A stretch of 64,000 nt of DNA, from contig CM119264.1 of the NCBI GenBank assembly GCA_051294375.1, positions 9,050,764 through 9,114,763 of the forward strand, in the 5' to 3' direction. A program made the position numbers and the translations under genes. Below are positions 12,331 through 27,700 of this stretch, piece after piece. Every line of letters starts with the position of its first letter. Position 1 is the first letter of the stretch. This DNA is from Paraspadella gotoi. Its lineage: Eukaryota; Chaetognatha. The notes beneath the pieces were generated by a model. It was not told where the DNA came from and ran no database searches. It saw only the letters and a list, made by a program, of their open reading frames with translations.

Positions 12331-12860
12331 AAATAAATAAATAAATAAATAAAATAAATACAGTAAAAAATACAAATAATAATCAATAAATTAAATAAAT
12401 AATATAAATTATAATATAATAATATAATAATATAATACAATACATGGAAGTAAAAGTAATAACAAAGGACATAAATTATTGCATTAATTGCTCTAGTTAT
12501 AACTTAAGTCGATGACTCAATGAAAATTGCCATTGCCTAGAACACTCACGCATTTCCTACTCTCGGACGGGTGACGAAAAACCACAAAACGAAATTCTTA
12601 AAACGATCAAATGTCAGATAGATCTCGTCGTCATCAATCAATCAATCATACATGCATCATCATCCAATACAACTCAAATCAGTCGTCGTCATCCAAATCT
12701 CTCTGACGCTTTGCAAGCTGAGAAACCTCTTGGCGTCTTTTCGTCATCTCGTCTCGTCCCGGGTGGGGAGTTATTGCACGTCTTCGTCATCGTCGAGAAG
12801 TTTTTTATTGAAAAAGCTGAATAGGGCTTTTTTCGAAAAACAGTTGACCGCGACGCGCCT
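10865..12860. repeat. inverted duplication of about 0.9-1 kb arms around a 25-N gap
   Basis: The left arm (about 10865-11741) and right arm (about 11767-12860) are reverse complements. Matched landmarks include GCGTCTTTTTCGTCATC, TTTGCAAAGC, ACATTTGATCGTTTTAAGAATT, GGTTTTTCGTCACCCGTCC, the (TTTA)n / (TAAA)n tracts, CTAAATCTGCTTGATATAG and GCTGAAGTATTAGC. The centre is an N gap (11742-11766). The parallel copy at 24440-24790 carries the left-arm edge joined directly to sequence matching 12798 onward, so it lacks the inverted half. A fold-back read or assembly artefact is therefore likely; a real palindrome cannot be excluded. Confidence 0.85.
11230..11410. repeat. (TTAT)n / (TTTA)n microsatellite
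   Basis: AT-only tetranucleotide and trinucleotide tract, mirrored in the other arm at about 12250-12440. Confidence 0.9.
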
Positions 12861-13149
12861 GAAAAGTTTTATTCTTTTTGGTTGACTTACCTTGATGTGA
12901 TGTTGTGAACTATTGTTATTATGTTACTAGGGTAAGTAAAAGCGGAGAATGGCTACTAAAGTTCTATTCATTCCAAATTATATTTAAACATGTTAAACAT
13001 TCAGACGATGCTGGATATACTAAATACAGAAAATCGGGGCTTCGTTGTACACTCCATAAACAGAGATTCCCAGTTTTTCATCATTTTCATTTACATATCA
13101 AACTTTTCTTTCTCTTTTTCGTCCTCTACTTTTACTCGTCCTCACACTA

Positions 13150-13430
13150 AACTCACCTTCTATCCCTTTTCACCATCTTCACCAGCCACCTCTCTCCCAT
13201 TCACATCCCCCTAAGGCTCTTCACGCTCCTAACTCCCTCTTATTTTAACTTTCCACTCACCTTTCTCACTTTTCACAATCCCTTTGCCCTCTTCACCGTT
13301 CACGTTCCCCTCGCCCTCACCTATCCCCTTTTTACTTCGCACTTTTCACAATCCCCTCACCCTCTTCACTGATCATCTCATCACTTCTCCCCTTTAAACT
13401 CTTCTAATTTCCCGCCCTCCTCTCCTCAGG
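13150..13430. repeat. C-rich degenerate minisatellite
   Basis: CACTTTTCACAATCCC..T, CCCTCTTCAC and ACCTATCCC-like words recur with a period of about 75 bases (13268 and 13343 are the clearest pair). The same tract is repeated in the second copy of the locus near 25110-25370. It lies just downstream of a minus-strand stop codon, so it would be 3' flank of that gene. Confidence 0.55.
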
Positions 13431-13431
13431 C

Positions 13432-13809
13432 TCATCTCGGCAGGAAATTGATGTGAAGGAAATCTTTGTCGGTGTCGTTGAACTTCTTCGACTGCTTCGC
13501 CAGCTCTAGGCGATTGACGTTGGCGATGCGTTGATTTTGATTCCTGCGGAGGGAAAAGGTAAGTTCGGGCAGAGTGGGTCAGGAGCTGCCGTCGCTGAAG
13601 GCCCTTCTAACTCGCTCGCAGCACGTCTCTACCTCTACGCGGTGCTAAGGGAAACCTCCTTTCGGAAAAGAGATGGGAAGCGAGAGCGAACAAGGAGAAG
13701 AAAAAGCCAAGAGGGAAGCAGACCTGGCGTTTTCGTTTCCTTCGGGATCGTGCATGACCATCTTCATCGCTCCAGACGCTTCCCCGTCCAATTCCAAGGT
13801 GGTGTGCTC
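13432..13809 (-). CDS. two 3' coding exons of a minus-strand gene, product not recognised
   Basis: Exon C (13809-13734) follows an atatcaag acceptor, reads EHTTLELDGEASG... and ends at a GCCAG|gtctgc donor. Exon D (13543-13432) follows ccctccgcag, reads NQNQRIANVNRLELAKQSKK... and stops at TGA (13434-13432) after ...HINFLPR. The two join in phase. Composition and splice signals look like real coding sequence. A phase-compatible splice is possible from the upstream roadblock-like exon (GATATC|gtaacg, about 13906), so these may be the C-terminal end or an alternative end of that gene. If not, they belong to a separate small gene whose start is not seen. The noisy second copy lies at about 25395-25790. 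Confidence 0.55.
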
Positions 13810-13871
13810 CTTGATATTTGAATCTCGTAATGATAATCCATCGAAAATCCATCAGAATCATTACATCATCA

Positions 13872-14797
13872 TCAACAGTCAACCGTCATCATCTCGACAA
13901 CCTGTACTGTCACCATCGTTACGATATCTTCGCAGTAAACGATGTATTCGAAGTTTCTCCCTCTGACTCGGAAAAACTGCAAAGAGTCGTGGGGGTCCAC
14001 TTCCTTGAAATTCATAAATATTACACTTTGAAATTGAGGAAAAAAAAAATTAAATATCAATATTTAATCCACAAATAAGTTTGAAAATTTGTCATCCTGT
14101 TTTTTCAGTCTTCGTTATGAAGTTAGAGCAATTTCGGTCGTATGTTACGAGATGATTTATTATTGTTGTTGCCTGTAACGCGCTGCGCGCTTTGGGAATG
14201 ATCTTCATCACGTGACCCGAGATTGTTGCGGCGACCTGCTTGGGCAGCGTCGTCCTCACCTGATTCAGGGGTTCGTTGTGAAACAGAGAGATTTTTCAAC
14301 GGAGGATTCGATGAGTTAGTTTCGTGAGTCAATGGATTTAGATGGTCTTCACAGATTTATATTTTATGGCAAACGGAGGGACAGCCTGTGATACCGGGGC
14401 GCGGGGTATTCTCACCAACTGCGTAGGGCCTGCGGAGCCCTCAGTGACCGCCTCCGCGCGCTCCTGTCACTGGTCATATTTATACCTGGCACCGTTCACA
14501 TTATTTAAGCAAGACCGGGATACCAGGATTGAATCCGCGGACGCACTGATGAATAGATTGATTTAGCCTGCTCAGCATTGGAGACGGGCTGAGGACAGAC
14601 AGCAGTGATGCCAGCTTTAAGTCTTGCTGCACCAATTTTCCCACTTTGAGTTCACGGTTTAAAGAAGAACGTTATTGAAGACGAGATCTCTTCACCGGAA
14701 GCTGACTGTTGGTTTTGAATTATTATGATCCCTCTGACTTTTTGCTGCGTTCATTCAAGTCTCGTCTGCATGTGATCAACACCGCGATGCCCGCCAT
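13872..14797 (-). CDS. roadblock/LC7-like dynein light chain, three exons with indels
   Basis: Minus strand. Exon 1 (14797-14696) gives a KVRGIIIIQNQQSASG strand like the N-terminal sheet of roadblock proteins, but has a frame break near its start. Exon 2 (14259-14173) reads VRTTLPKQVAATISGHVMK... and ends ...KARSALQ. Exon 3 (14003-13872, acceptor tttcaag) reads EVDPHDSLQFFRVRGRNFEY... and ends VTMVTVQVVE before a stop. From TTL to the DP motif the spacing is the 27 residues I recall for DYNLRB-type proteins (TTL...KA+STV+-IDP...LTF.R.R...E). Roadblock light chains sit on the dynein intermediate chain and link cargo in cytoplasmic and ciliary dynein. Exon 2 ends at CAG|GCAACA, so a GC donor or a base error is needed. 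Identity is by motif and spacing only. Alternative: exon 3 splices into the exons at 13809-13432. Confidence 0.5.
14375..14545. repeat. dispersed repeat family B, copy 2
   Basis: This stretch shares GCCTGTGATACC, GGGGTATTCTCACC, GCCCTCAGTGACCGCCTCC and GTCACTGGTC blocks with 4020-4215. It lies inside the first intron of the roadblock-like gene. The second copy of the locus (26330-26370) lacks most of it: sequence jumps from GGTCGCACAGATT to TTTCCCAGTTTCCCAC. That difference hints at a polymorphic insertion between the two assembled versions. Confidence 0.5.
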
Positions 14798-15034
14798 TTT
14801 TTATGGTTCGCGTTCGATGGTAGGGTTTTGATGAAAATTATTTCGAGAAAAAAGATTTTTTGAGATGATTAAAGGTATTATTATAGGCATGTTATCATTG
14901 GAGGAAGTAAAATGATTTGTTTGATTCGAAATTTAATTAGCTATTAATTTGTTTGAATCTCTTTTTATGTGTCAAGTTTAAACAAATATTTGTTTACAGA
15001 GATATTGACTTGAGTTTAAGTAATGAATCGATGA

Positions 15035-15124
15035 AGAATCAATCTATCAATCAATCAATAAATCATTCAATCATTCAATCAATCAATCGTTCATTCAATG
15101 AATGAATGAATGAATGAATGAATG

Positions 15125-15183
<59 letters not shown>

Positions 15184-15220
15184 CAATCAATAAATCAATC
15201 TAGCAATCAATCAATCAATG
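15035..15220. repeat. (TCAA)n / (GAAT)n microsatellite
   Basis: A long AATC/TCAA tetranucleotide array with a short AATG core at 15101-15125. The second copy near 26815-27000 is heavily interrupted. Confidence 0.9.
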
Positions 15221-15394
15221 CTTGATAGCAAGATATAATATTTTGGTTATTTTTGCTGCACGTATTTTCTTCCGTACTTTTCAAACTTTGTGTTATTCTT
15301 CTTATTCTTCATTCGTTTTTATTACTTTTTCTTTCGTCTTTTCCTTTCACTCGAGTTTTATTTTTAGTAAAATTTGAGATCTGTCAATTTATCT

Positions 15395-15620
15395 CTCTCT
15401 CTGTAGAGAATTTCCGAGTCTCCACGCTTTGCGGTTGGCGTTCGTTGGTTGCCCGTCCAAAAAGAGGTTTTGACAAGAGTTTTGCTGACTAAATATCTAG
15501 TAAAAGTACAACGCGAGATCCAAAAATGGTCCAAACGCCTATTCTTGGTCGTGACAAAATCGTAGCAAAAGGAGACAAAATCGTGACAATATCAAGTCGC
15601 AAAAACCCGTAAAAATAACG
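15395..15620 (+). repeat. dispersed repeat family C, copy 1
   Basis: The block TTTTGACAAGAGT..TGCTGACTAAATAT...ACGCGAG.TCCAAAA.GGTCCAAA.G..TATTCTTGGT..GACAAAATCGTAGCAAAA...GTGACAATAT.AAGT appears here and, as reverse complement, at about 42985-43200 upstream of the multidomain gene. Noisy parallel copies occur at 27225-27430 (+) and 49410-49610 (-). It is non-coding and is an interspersed element present at two independent loci. Confidence 0.7.
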
Positions 15621-15794
15621 GTTTTCAGACGAGCAACGAGTTTCCAAAGAGTGGTTCTAAAAACGACTGAAAAGTCGATCACAAAAATTATGAAAGTAAG
15701 GTTCAAATGACCGACGTCCAAAAACGGGCCGAGATAGAGAGAGAGAAAAATGAACCTAAACATGATACAAATAACGAGGCGATTTCTCTTCACT

Positions 15795-15801
15795 CTCTCT
15801 C

Positions 15802-15884
<83 letters not shown>
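15795..15884. repeat. (CT)n microsatellite
   Basis: About 45 nearly uninterrupted CT units. The parallel copy at 27615-27700 is shorter and broken by many extra bases. Confidence 0.95.
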
Positions 15885-15886
<2 letters not shown>

Positions 15887-16109
15887 AAATATTTTTTTCA
15901 ATTTCCTCTTTTCTTTCCGTCTGAGTTTTTGCTGACGAAATCAAAAAAGGAAAAAAGAAATAAAATGAAAATAAAAACCGTCGAAGGTTTGAGCAAATTC
16001 GATACAGGGAGGAAGACGGCGACGAAGACGACAATGACAACGACAACTATAAAGGAGGAAAATCAAAAATATTTACAGAGGAAAACAGCAAAATAATCAG
16101 ACGACGACG

Positions 16110-19652
<3,543 letters not shown>

Positions 19653-19654
19653 AG

Positions 19655-21438
19655 AGAGAAGATAGGAAAGGGGCTAATGATGACAAACACGGACGAGAAA
19701 AAAACGGAAAGAAAAACATTTTTTTCTGGCGAAAAATCACTGTGCAATATCCGATTTATGCTGAGGAACACGAACAAAAAAACAGACTCTTCCTTTAACT
19801 TTTTATATTTTTCTTTTCCGCCCTCTGGACTTTTTTTTCTCTCTCATTTTAGAAAAAAAATATTTTTTTATTCTTCTATGGTTCTCAACTACAATCTACT
19901 GAGAATTATACTCGAGATCACTCGCACGTCATCATATCCATAGACGAGCACCCACTCTGTCTCAAACTCCGTTTTCCACCAATTCAGATTTCCCAATTCC
20001 TTCCAAATTTCCTCTCCGTCAGTGAACGTCACTCGAAAACGTTCGGCGACAGATTCCACTTCCCACTCGAAAGGCGGCGCTAGTTTTCGGGAGGCGCTTT
20101 CGTGAAAAGGGGCGCGCCGCATAGGAAAGTGCCGTGTGGTTTGGAGGCCAAATAACAAAAAGGAAATTTAAAATTAAAAACAGGAAATTTAATAAAAAAC
20201 CGTCGTTGATAAAATAGTTACTTAAATGAAAATGGAGGAGAATCGTCAATTTAAAGAGTAAAATTAAAACGTAAAGACATTCTATTTTTTCAAAAAAGCA
20301 AAGAGAATTTTTTTTTTCTTTGCCGAAATTTTTTCTCTGTCAAAAGTTAGAAGTAACAATCGTCAAATAAAAAGAAACTTATTTTCTCTCTCTCATTTTA
20401 CTGTCTCTGTTTTCGGACTATACGCCCGAAGAGGAAAAATTGAATTCAATTTACCAGCAACAATGTTTTAAGGTAATAATCTTTATCGAATTAATTAATT
20501 ATTTATCTTTTCTAATAATTTTTTTTGTTGAAAAAAAACCAACCTATTTTTCCTTGTTCTCTTTTCTTAGTTTTGAAATCTTTTCATTTTCTTAATCTCT
20601 TTTCCAATTATTGTTTATTGTTTGTACACCTCCCTCCTTCTCTTTCACTCCTCTCTCGCTCTCGTCTCTTCTCCGCATGTTCCTTATTTACCGCCACCAC
20701 ATTCTCCCCCCAATGCTGCGGAATTAAATCCCTCTCTCTTCTCCTTTTCTCTCGTTATCACGATTCCTCTTCCGGGTTTCCATCCTTCCTCTCCTCCTCT
20801 CCTTCTCCTCATTTTCCTCCTTTTCCGCTTTCTGCTTTTTCAACGTCTTCCTTTTTTTCTATTTTGCTTTTTCTTCCGTCTTATCTGTTCCTTTTGCTTT
20901 CCCTTTGATCTTTTCGTATTTTATTTGAAAAAAGCTTCTCCCCTTTTCTTTTTTGTTTTTCCTCTTTCTCTTTTCTTTCACCACGTTGATTATTGAGTTA
21001 CTTCATCATTCCCGGTCAATTTTCTTTCCTCTTCTCTAATCTCCTTCTTCTTTACTTCCTTTTTTTTAATCGAAAATTTTTTATCTCGAATCACGTGACG
21101 GGACTCCGCAGCGCGCACCCCCGGCTTGCAGCGACCGTCACCGCAGCAGCCTGCAGTGGAACGTTCTTGCTGCAGCGCTGCAAACGCGCATATCCGACGA
21201 CGACGATGAGAGCGAACGTCGCACTAAAGAATGCGTCGCAAATGAGGTCGGTCTGATCGCTCGTCGGTCGGTCTTTCATCGATAATAGGAATTCCAGAAC
21301 AAGAATTTGAACATTCGTTATGCGCCAGCAGTACTTTCTTTTTCTTTAACTTTTTTTACTTTTTTTAAACTTTTAACTTTCATTAATATAGTAACATAGA
21401 ATTTTCGCAGGATCGATTATTCAGAAAGAGAGAGAGAT

Positions 21439-21484
<46 letters not shown>

Positions 21485-22712
21485 TGAGAGAGAGAGAGAG
21501 AGAGAGGGACAAAGCGGCTGCGAACCCAGACTCCTCGGCGCCTTCTAAAACGCGCTGGCAACCGCGCATCCGGCCGGTGGGCCGCGGGCGAAAGCGGAGC
21601 CGGGCGGGCGCGTGCAGAGCCGGAAGGAGGCGTTGATAAGAGACGCCGGATGAATACGGAGACCCGGGAGAAATTATGAGGCGGAGGAGGAGAGTAGAGG
21701 AGGAAGGAGAGGAGAGGAGCAAGTAGGAGATTGGAAAGAAATATAAATAATAAAAGTAAGAGAATAGAAAAAGAAAGTAAGTAGGCTGGCACGGAGAGTT
21801 TAGAAGAGAGGACTATAGGAAAAGAAAAAGAGAGGAAATTAAAAGAATAGAGGTCCGAAAGAAATTGGGGAGGGAAATATGGCGAGGTATTAAGAATAGA
21901 AGGATAGAAGAAAGGAGGATGAATGAAGGGAGAGGTAGGGGGGGTAGAGAAGAATACGTCGAGAATTGAAATCCGAAAGGAACGCGAGAATATAAAGGAA
22001 TGGACTAAAAACGAGGAATGGAGGAAATGGAAGACGGATCGAAAGGCTTCTTAGTAGTTGAACTGCCAAATTTATAGTGTGGAAGGGTCGACTAAGAGGG
22101 AAAGGCGCCCGTCCGTTGCCAGGGACTTTTTCCGGTTGAAGATGTGAGGGCGGGCTCATCGTCTGGGAAATGTCCAATGGAATTGTCTACACATTGTAGA
22201 TATGGGTGTCTGATTGGTATAGGATAACCAATAATGAGGTTTCATATATACATGGCGGTATAAATAAAACGATCGTCCCCCCGAAAAGATAATTTTGAAT
22301 TGTTCTCACGATCTAAATTTGATTAGATTTTTTGGTAAGAATAAAGGTGAACCCACGGTCGCCCTTTCCTTTCTTCGGCCTATTTTGAGGGGAAACATTT
22401 AAAATAGAATACTAAATATCCCATTGGTAAAAAAAATGTTTTTGGTGCGGTGCACTGATTGTGAAGCGGAAGAACAGGGGGAGGAAGAGAGAGAATGGCC
22501 AGGAGAGAAAGATGGCACACACACTTATGTTCTCTTGGCCTGGACACGGTGCGCTGGACAAAGATGAGAATCAGACATCTCGGCGCCCGAGAACACTGCA
22601 AAGGGAAATATAAAGAAGAAGAAGCCTTTTGGTCTGAACGTATGAAGAGAGAGAGAGAGGGAGAGAGCGAGGAGAGGATGGGCGAGAAAGTAGAGAGAAA
22701 GGTAAGAGAGAG

Positions 22713-22746
<34 letters not shown>

Positions 22747-23504
22747 TGACGTATGCAGAGCAGAGGACGAGTGAAGAAGAGAGAGGAAGAGAGAGTGACG
22801 CAGGTGAAAGGCACTGCGAGCGCCATCTGGGGCCTGAAATGGAAGAGCTTAAGCCCCGTTTGTTCGCCGCACTTTTCTGTTTGTGAGAGGGAAGGAGAAA
22901 GGGAAGAGAGAGCCGGGGTTTGGGAACAGAGATGGCGATGGGATTAAGTGAAAACAAATGTAAAAATTGCGGAGTTTTTTTAAATATAGTTACTAGATAA
23001 AGCTACTCTAAACCGAATAAAAACGGTTGCACAATGTCCAAGAAGATATACTGCCAGAAACGACTTATTAATTTTGATATTATTTAATGATATTGTCCTT
23101 TACAACATTAGCCAGATTCTAAGAAGCTTCAAGGAATTTCAGCCTTGTGGAGAAATTCGGATTTTTTTAAAGTAATATAACCAATAGTGAAATCGCGGTA
23201 GGTGCATATATTATCAATAAATTCAGTTCTGGATAATTAGAATAACTACCCATATTGTGTCTCTCAAACGACGGACCTTACGAGTCTATATCTGAAATGT
23301 ATCAATTTCAAAGTGTTGATTTTGTTTTACAAACCTTATTCCTTTATCTTTAACCTAATTAGTTAATTCTTGCATCATAGAGGAGGATTGGTCGCGATGT
23401 CGAATCACGCATAATTATTGACAAGATTGGGGCGACGCTGATAACTAAAAATTTAAGTTAGGAGGAGCCTACGACTCAGAGGCTGCAGACCTTGATAGGA
23501 TGGG
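19655..23504. repeat. segment Q, second copy (noisy)
   Basis: Collinear with 16110-19652 over its whole length, but with an insertion, deletion or substitution every 10-30 bases, increasingly so after about 21600. Example: GGCGGCGCTAGTTT.CGGGAGGCGCTTTCGTGAAAAGGGGCGCGC occurs in both. The join with copy 1 is near 19652, just after AACTCAGTAAGGTGG. The indel-dominated difference inside homopolymers is typical of uncorrected single-molecule reads. Confidence 0.85.
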
Positions 23505-24424
23505 TGTTAGGGAATACGAAAAATTTTTCGAAATTAAGCAACCTTCTCATACGAAAAATTTAGACATTTTTAAAAAAATTTGAACAGACNNNNNNNNNNN
23601 NNNNNNNNNNNNNNAAAAATTTTAATATTACTCCATACTACATATATTATTTTTGTAATATTTATTTATAAATAGGAAAGGCTAAAAATTTTTTAGGATT
23701 TTTTTTTATTTTTAAGATCAGATTCAAGTAGCTTGCAAAAAGTTTTCTACACAAAGTATTATTCTTTTTTCGATATTTTGATCATAAGTGTGTGAAAAAT
23801 ATGAAAAACTATTTATAATCATCATCATCATCATCATCATCTTTCGATAATTTTATTAATTTTTCTTAATTTTGACCAAGAAAACATAAAATATTTTGAA
23901 AGTTGTAGTTATATTTTTTATTTAACTTTTTATGCTCTATCAGAATCCATCAAAAAAGTTAAGATTGATTTAAAAATTTTTTTATCATTTTATAGTAATA
24001 TTGTAATTTTAATAGCAACAATAAAAGAATTAAAATCGAACTTTTTTAAAAAATTATTTTTTTACCTAAAAGTAGACTTCAAGACTAAAGTTTTGAACCC
24101 CCGCCTATTGAATTTAATTCATAGTAGATTTCTAATTTAAGATAAAATATTTTCACTCTCTCTTTTGTCTTGAGATATTTAGTTAGTTCGATCGAAGAGA
24201 AATGCGGACTTTTTCGATCGAATCCATTCGGAAAATCTGAATTCGGGAAAATTAACCATTTTTAGTTGGATTATAAAAAAGGGATCGTCATTTGTATTCG
24301 CTGCCGAGTATAGCTTTTAACTTTAAGTTGTTACTGACGGACAGAAATGGATTAACGTTTTTCCAGAAAAAAAAAAATATAGTAAACTCTGCCAAGGTTC
24401 CAATTTTGACTCAATTTAAGAGAG
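23505..24424. other. segment X, first copy: AT-rich, no gene (contains a 25-N gap)
   Basis: AT-rich DNA with an (ATC)n run at 23818-23841 and an N gap at 23590-23614. It reappears at 32558-33415 at high identity. No coding exon is visible in either copy. Confidence 0.7.
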
Positions 24425-24673
24425 AGATTTTTCTCTCTTTTTAAAACTTTTTTTGGTCACTCAATCTCTTAATAGATTCCAAAGTTTGTTTTTTTTTCTA
24501 TATACATCAACGTTTTCCTCAACAGCTTGCAAATCAGTTCGATGACAGCCTGTTTTTTCCATATTACCCAGCGTTCACGACCGGGATCAGTTTCTGGTTT
24601 TTCTGCCCAACATAAAAAATCAAAAGCCTAATACTTCAGCGAAAAGTGAGAGAGAGGGAGATAGAAAAGAATA

Positions 24674-24738
<65 letters not shown>

Positions 24739-27700
24739 GAGTGAAGGATAGCTTTGCGGAGAAAGTTTTTTATCTGAAAAGCTGAATAGGTTTTTCGAAA
24801 AAAAGTTGAACCGACGCGGCCTGAAAAGTTTTATTCTTTTTTGGTTTGACTACCTGATGTGATGTGTGAACTATTGTTATTATGTTACTAGGTAGTAGAA
24901 AGCTGGAGAATGGTTACTAAAGTTCTATTATTTCCAAATTATATTTAAACATGTTAAACATTCAGACGATGCGGATATACTAAATACGAAAATCGGGCTT
25001 CGTTGTACACCCATACAAAACAGAGATTCCCAGTTTTCAATCATTTTCATTTACATATAAACTTTTCTTTTCTTTTTTCGTCTCATAGCTTTTACTCGTC
25101 CTCAACTAAACTCACCTTCTATCCCTTTTCACCATCTTCACGCAGCCACCTCTCTCCCATTCACATCCCCTAAGGCTCTTCACGCTCCTAACTCTCTTAT
25201 TTTAACTTTCCAGCTCCACTTTCTCACTTTTTCCAACAATCCCTTTGGCCCTTCTTCACCGTTCACGTTCCCTCGCCCTCACCTATCCCCTTTTTACTTC
25301 GCACTTTTCACAATCCCTCACCCTCTTCACTGATCATCTCAATCACTTTCCCCTTAAAAACTCTCTAATTCCGCCCTCCTCTCCTCAGGCTCATTCGGCA
25401 AGGAAATTGATGTGAAGGAAATCTTTGTCGGTGGTCCGGTTGAACTTCTTCGATGCTATCGCCCAAAGCTCTAGGCGATTGACGTTGGCGATAGCGTTGA
25501 TTTTGATTCCTGCGGAGGGAAACAGGTAAGTTCGGCAGAGTGGGTCAGGAAGCTGCCGTCGCTGAAGGCCCTTCTAACATCGCTTCGCAGCACCGTCTCT
25601 ACTCTACGCTCGTGCTAAGCAGAAACCTCCCTTTCGGAAAAAGAGATGGGAACGCAGAGAGCGACAAGAGAAGAAAGCCAAAGGGAAGCAGACCCTGGCC
25701 GTTTTCGTTTCCTTCGGCCTCGTCATAGACCATCTTCAGTCGCTACCAGACCGCTTCCGTCCAGTTCAGAGGTGGTGTGCTCCTTTGATATTTGAATCTC
25801 GGTATGATCATCATCGAAAATCAATCAGAATATTCATTCATCATCAACAGTCAACCGTCCCATCATACTCGACACCTGTACTGTCACCATCGTTACGATA
25901 TCTTCGCAGTAAACGCATGTTTCGAAGTTTCTCCCTCTGACTCGGAAAAACTGCAAAAGAGTCGTGGGGTCCACTTCTTGAAATTCATAAAATATTCACA
26001 CTTATCTGGAGCATTGGAGAAAAAAAAAATACAAGTATACCATCAAGTCATTTAATCCGAGCAAATAAGCTTTGAAAATTTTGGCATCCTGTTTTTTTCA
26101 AGTCTTTCGTTAGAGTTAGAGAGCAATTATCGGTCTGTATGTTACGAATGATTTATTATTGTTAGTGGTGGCGCTGCGCACAGCTTTGGGAATGACTTCA
26201 TCACGTGACCCGAGATTGTTGCGCGAGACCTGCATTGGGCAGGCCGTGTCCTCACCTGATTACAGGGGTTCGTTTGAACACAGAGAGATTTTTCAAACGA
26301 GGATTCGATGAAGTTAGTTTCGTGAGTCAATGGATTAGATGGTCGCACAGATTGTGTCTTTCCCAGTTTCCCACTTTGAGTCGTTTTAAAGAAGAAGTTA
26401 CTTGAAGACGCAGATCTCTCAGACCGGGTATGATTATTGTGGTCTTTTGAATTATTAAGACCCCCCTCTGACTTTTGGCTGCGTCATCAGTCTTACGCTT
26501 GCATGTGATCCAACATCAGGAGATTGCCCGCCATTTTCAGATTATGGTTTCGCGTTCGAGTAGACAGGTTATTGAGAATTATTTCGAGAAAAAATATTTT
26601 TGAAGATGATAAAAGGAGTCTTGAAGACTGTATAATCATGGATGAAGTAAACATGATTGTTGTTGTGTTCTGAGTCGAAATGTGAATTAGCTAATTAAAA
26701 TGTTGGTTTGAATCATGCTCTTTTCATATGTGTGGTCAAGTTTAAACAATATTTAGTTTACAGAGAATTGATTGAGTTTTTAAGTCAATTGAATCGAATG
26801 AAGCATCAATCTACAATCCAATCAATAAATTCATTCATCATTAATCAATCAATCGTTTCCATTGCAATGAATGAATGAATGAATCAATCGAACATCATCA
26901 AGTCAAGCTCAAGTCAATCAATGAGAGAGAGCACTCAATCAAGTATCAAACAATCAATCATCAATCACATCAATCAAACACTCAATAAATCATTCTAGCA
27001 ATCAATGCAAATAGATGCTTGGAGAAAGCAACATATAGGTAGATTATTGGTCTATATCTTTGCTGGCTACGTATTATTCATTCGTACAATTTCAAACTTT
27101 GTGTTATCTTCTATTCTCAACGTTCTTATCTACTCGTTCACTCTGGTTTCACTCTGAGTTTTACTATTATATTCACCCACCAGAGAGATGATCGACATAT
27201 GGAGTGATCATCAACACGAGAAGCTGAACCGAGTCTCCACGCTTGGGTTGCGTTTTCGTTGGTTGCCCGTCAAAGAGGTTTGACAAGAGTTTTTGCTGAC
27301 TAAATATTCTAGTAAAAGTACAACGCGAGCTCCAAAAATGGTCCAAACGCTATTCTTGGTCGGACAAAATCGTAAGCAAAAGGAGACAAAATCGTGGACA
27401 AATATCAAGTCGCAAAAACCCGTAAAAAAACGGTTTTCCAGACGAGCAACGAGTTTCCCCAAAAGAGTGGTTCTAAAAACGACCTGAAAAGTCGAATCAC
27501 AAAAATTATGAAAGTAAAGGTTTCAAATGACCGGACGTCCAAAAACGGCCGAGATAGAAAGAGAGAAAATTGAAACCTAAAACATGATACAAATAACGAG
27601 GCGATTTCTCTTCACTCTCTGCTCTCTCTATCTCCTCTCTCTGCTCTCTCTCTCTCCTCTTCTCATCCTCTCTCTCTCTCTCTCTCTACTCTCTCTCATC

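Noticed and set aside
14500-14560. A tRNA-like GGATTGAATCC word within repeat B
   Set aside because: No cloverleaf can be drawn around it and the anticodon arm is missing; a tRNA-derived SINE remains only a guess.
15035-15220. Regular repeats considered as a CRISPR array
   Set aside because: It is a simple tetranucleotide array without unique spacers, in a eukaryotic genome.
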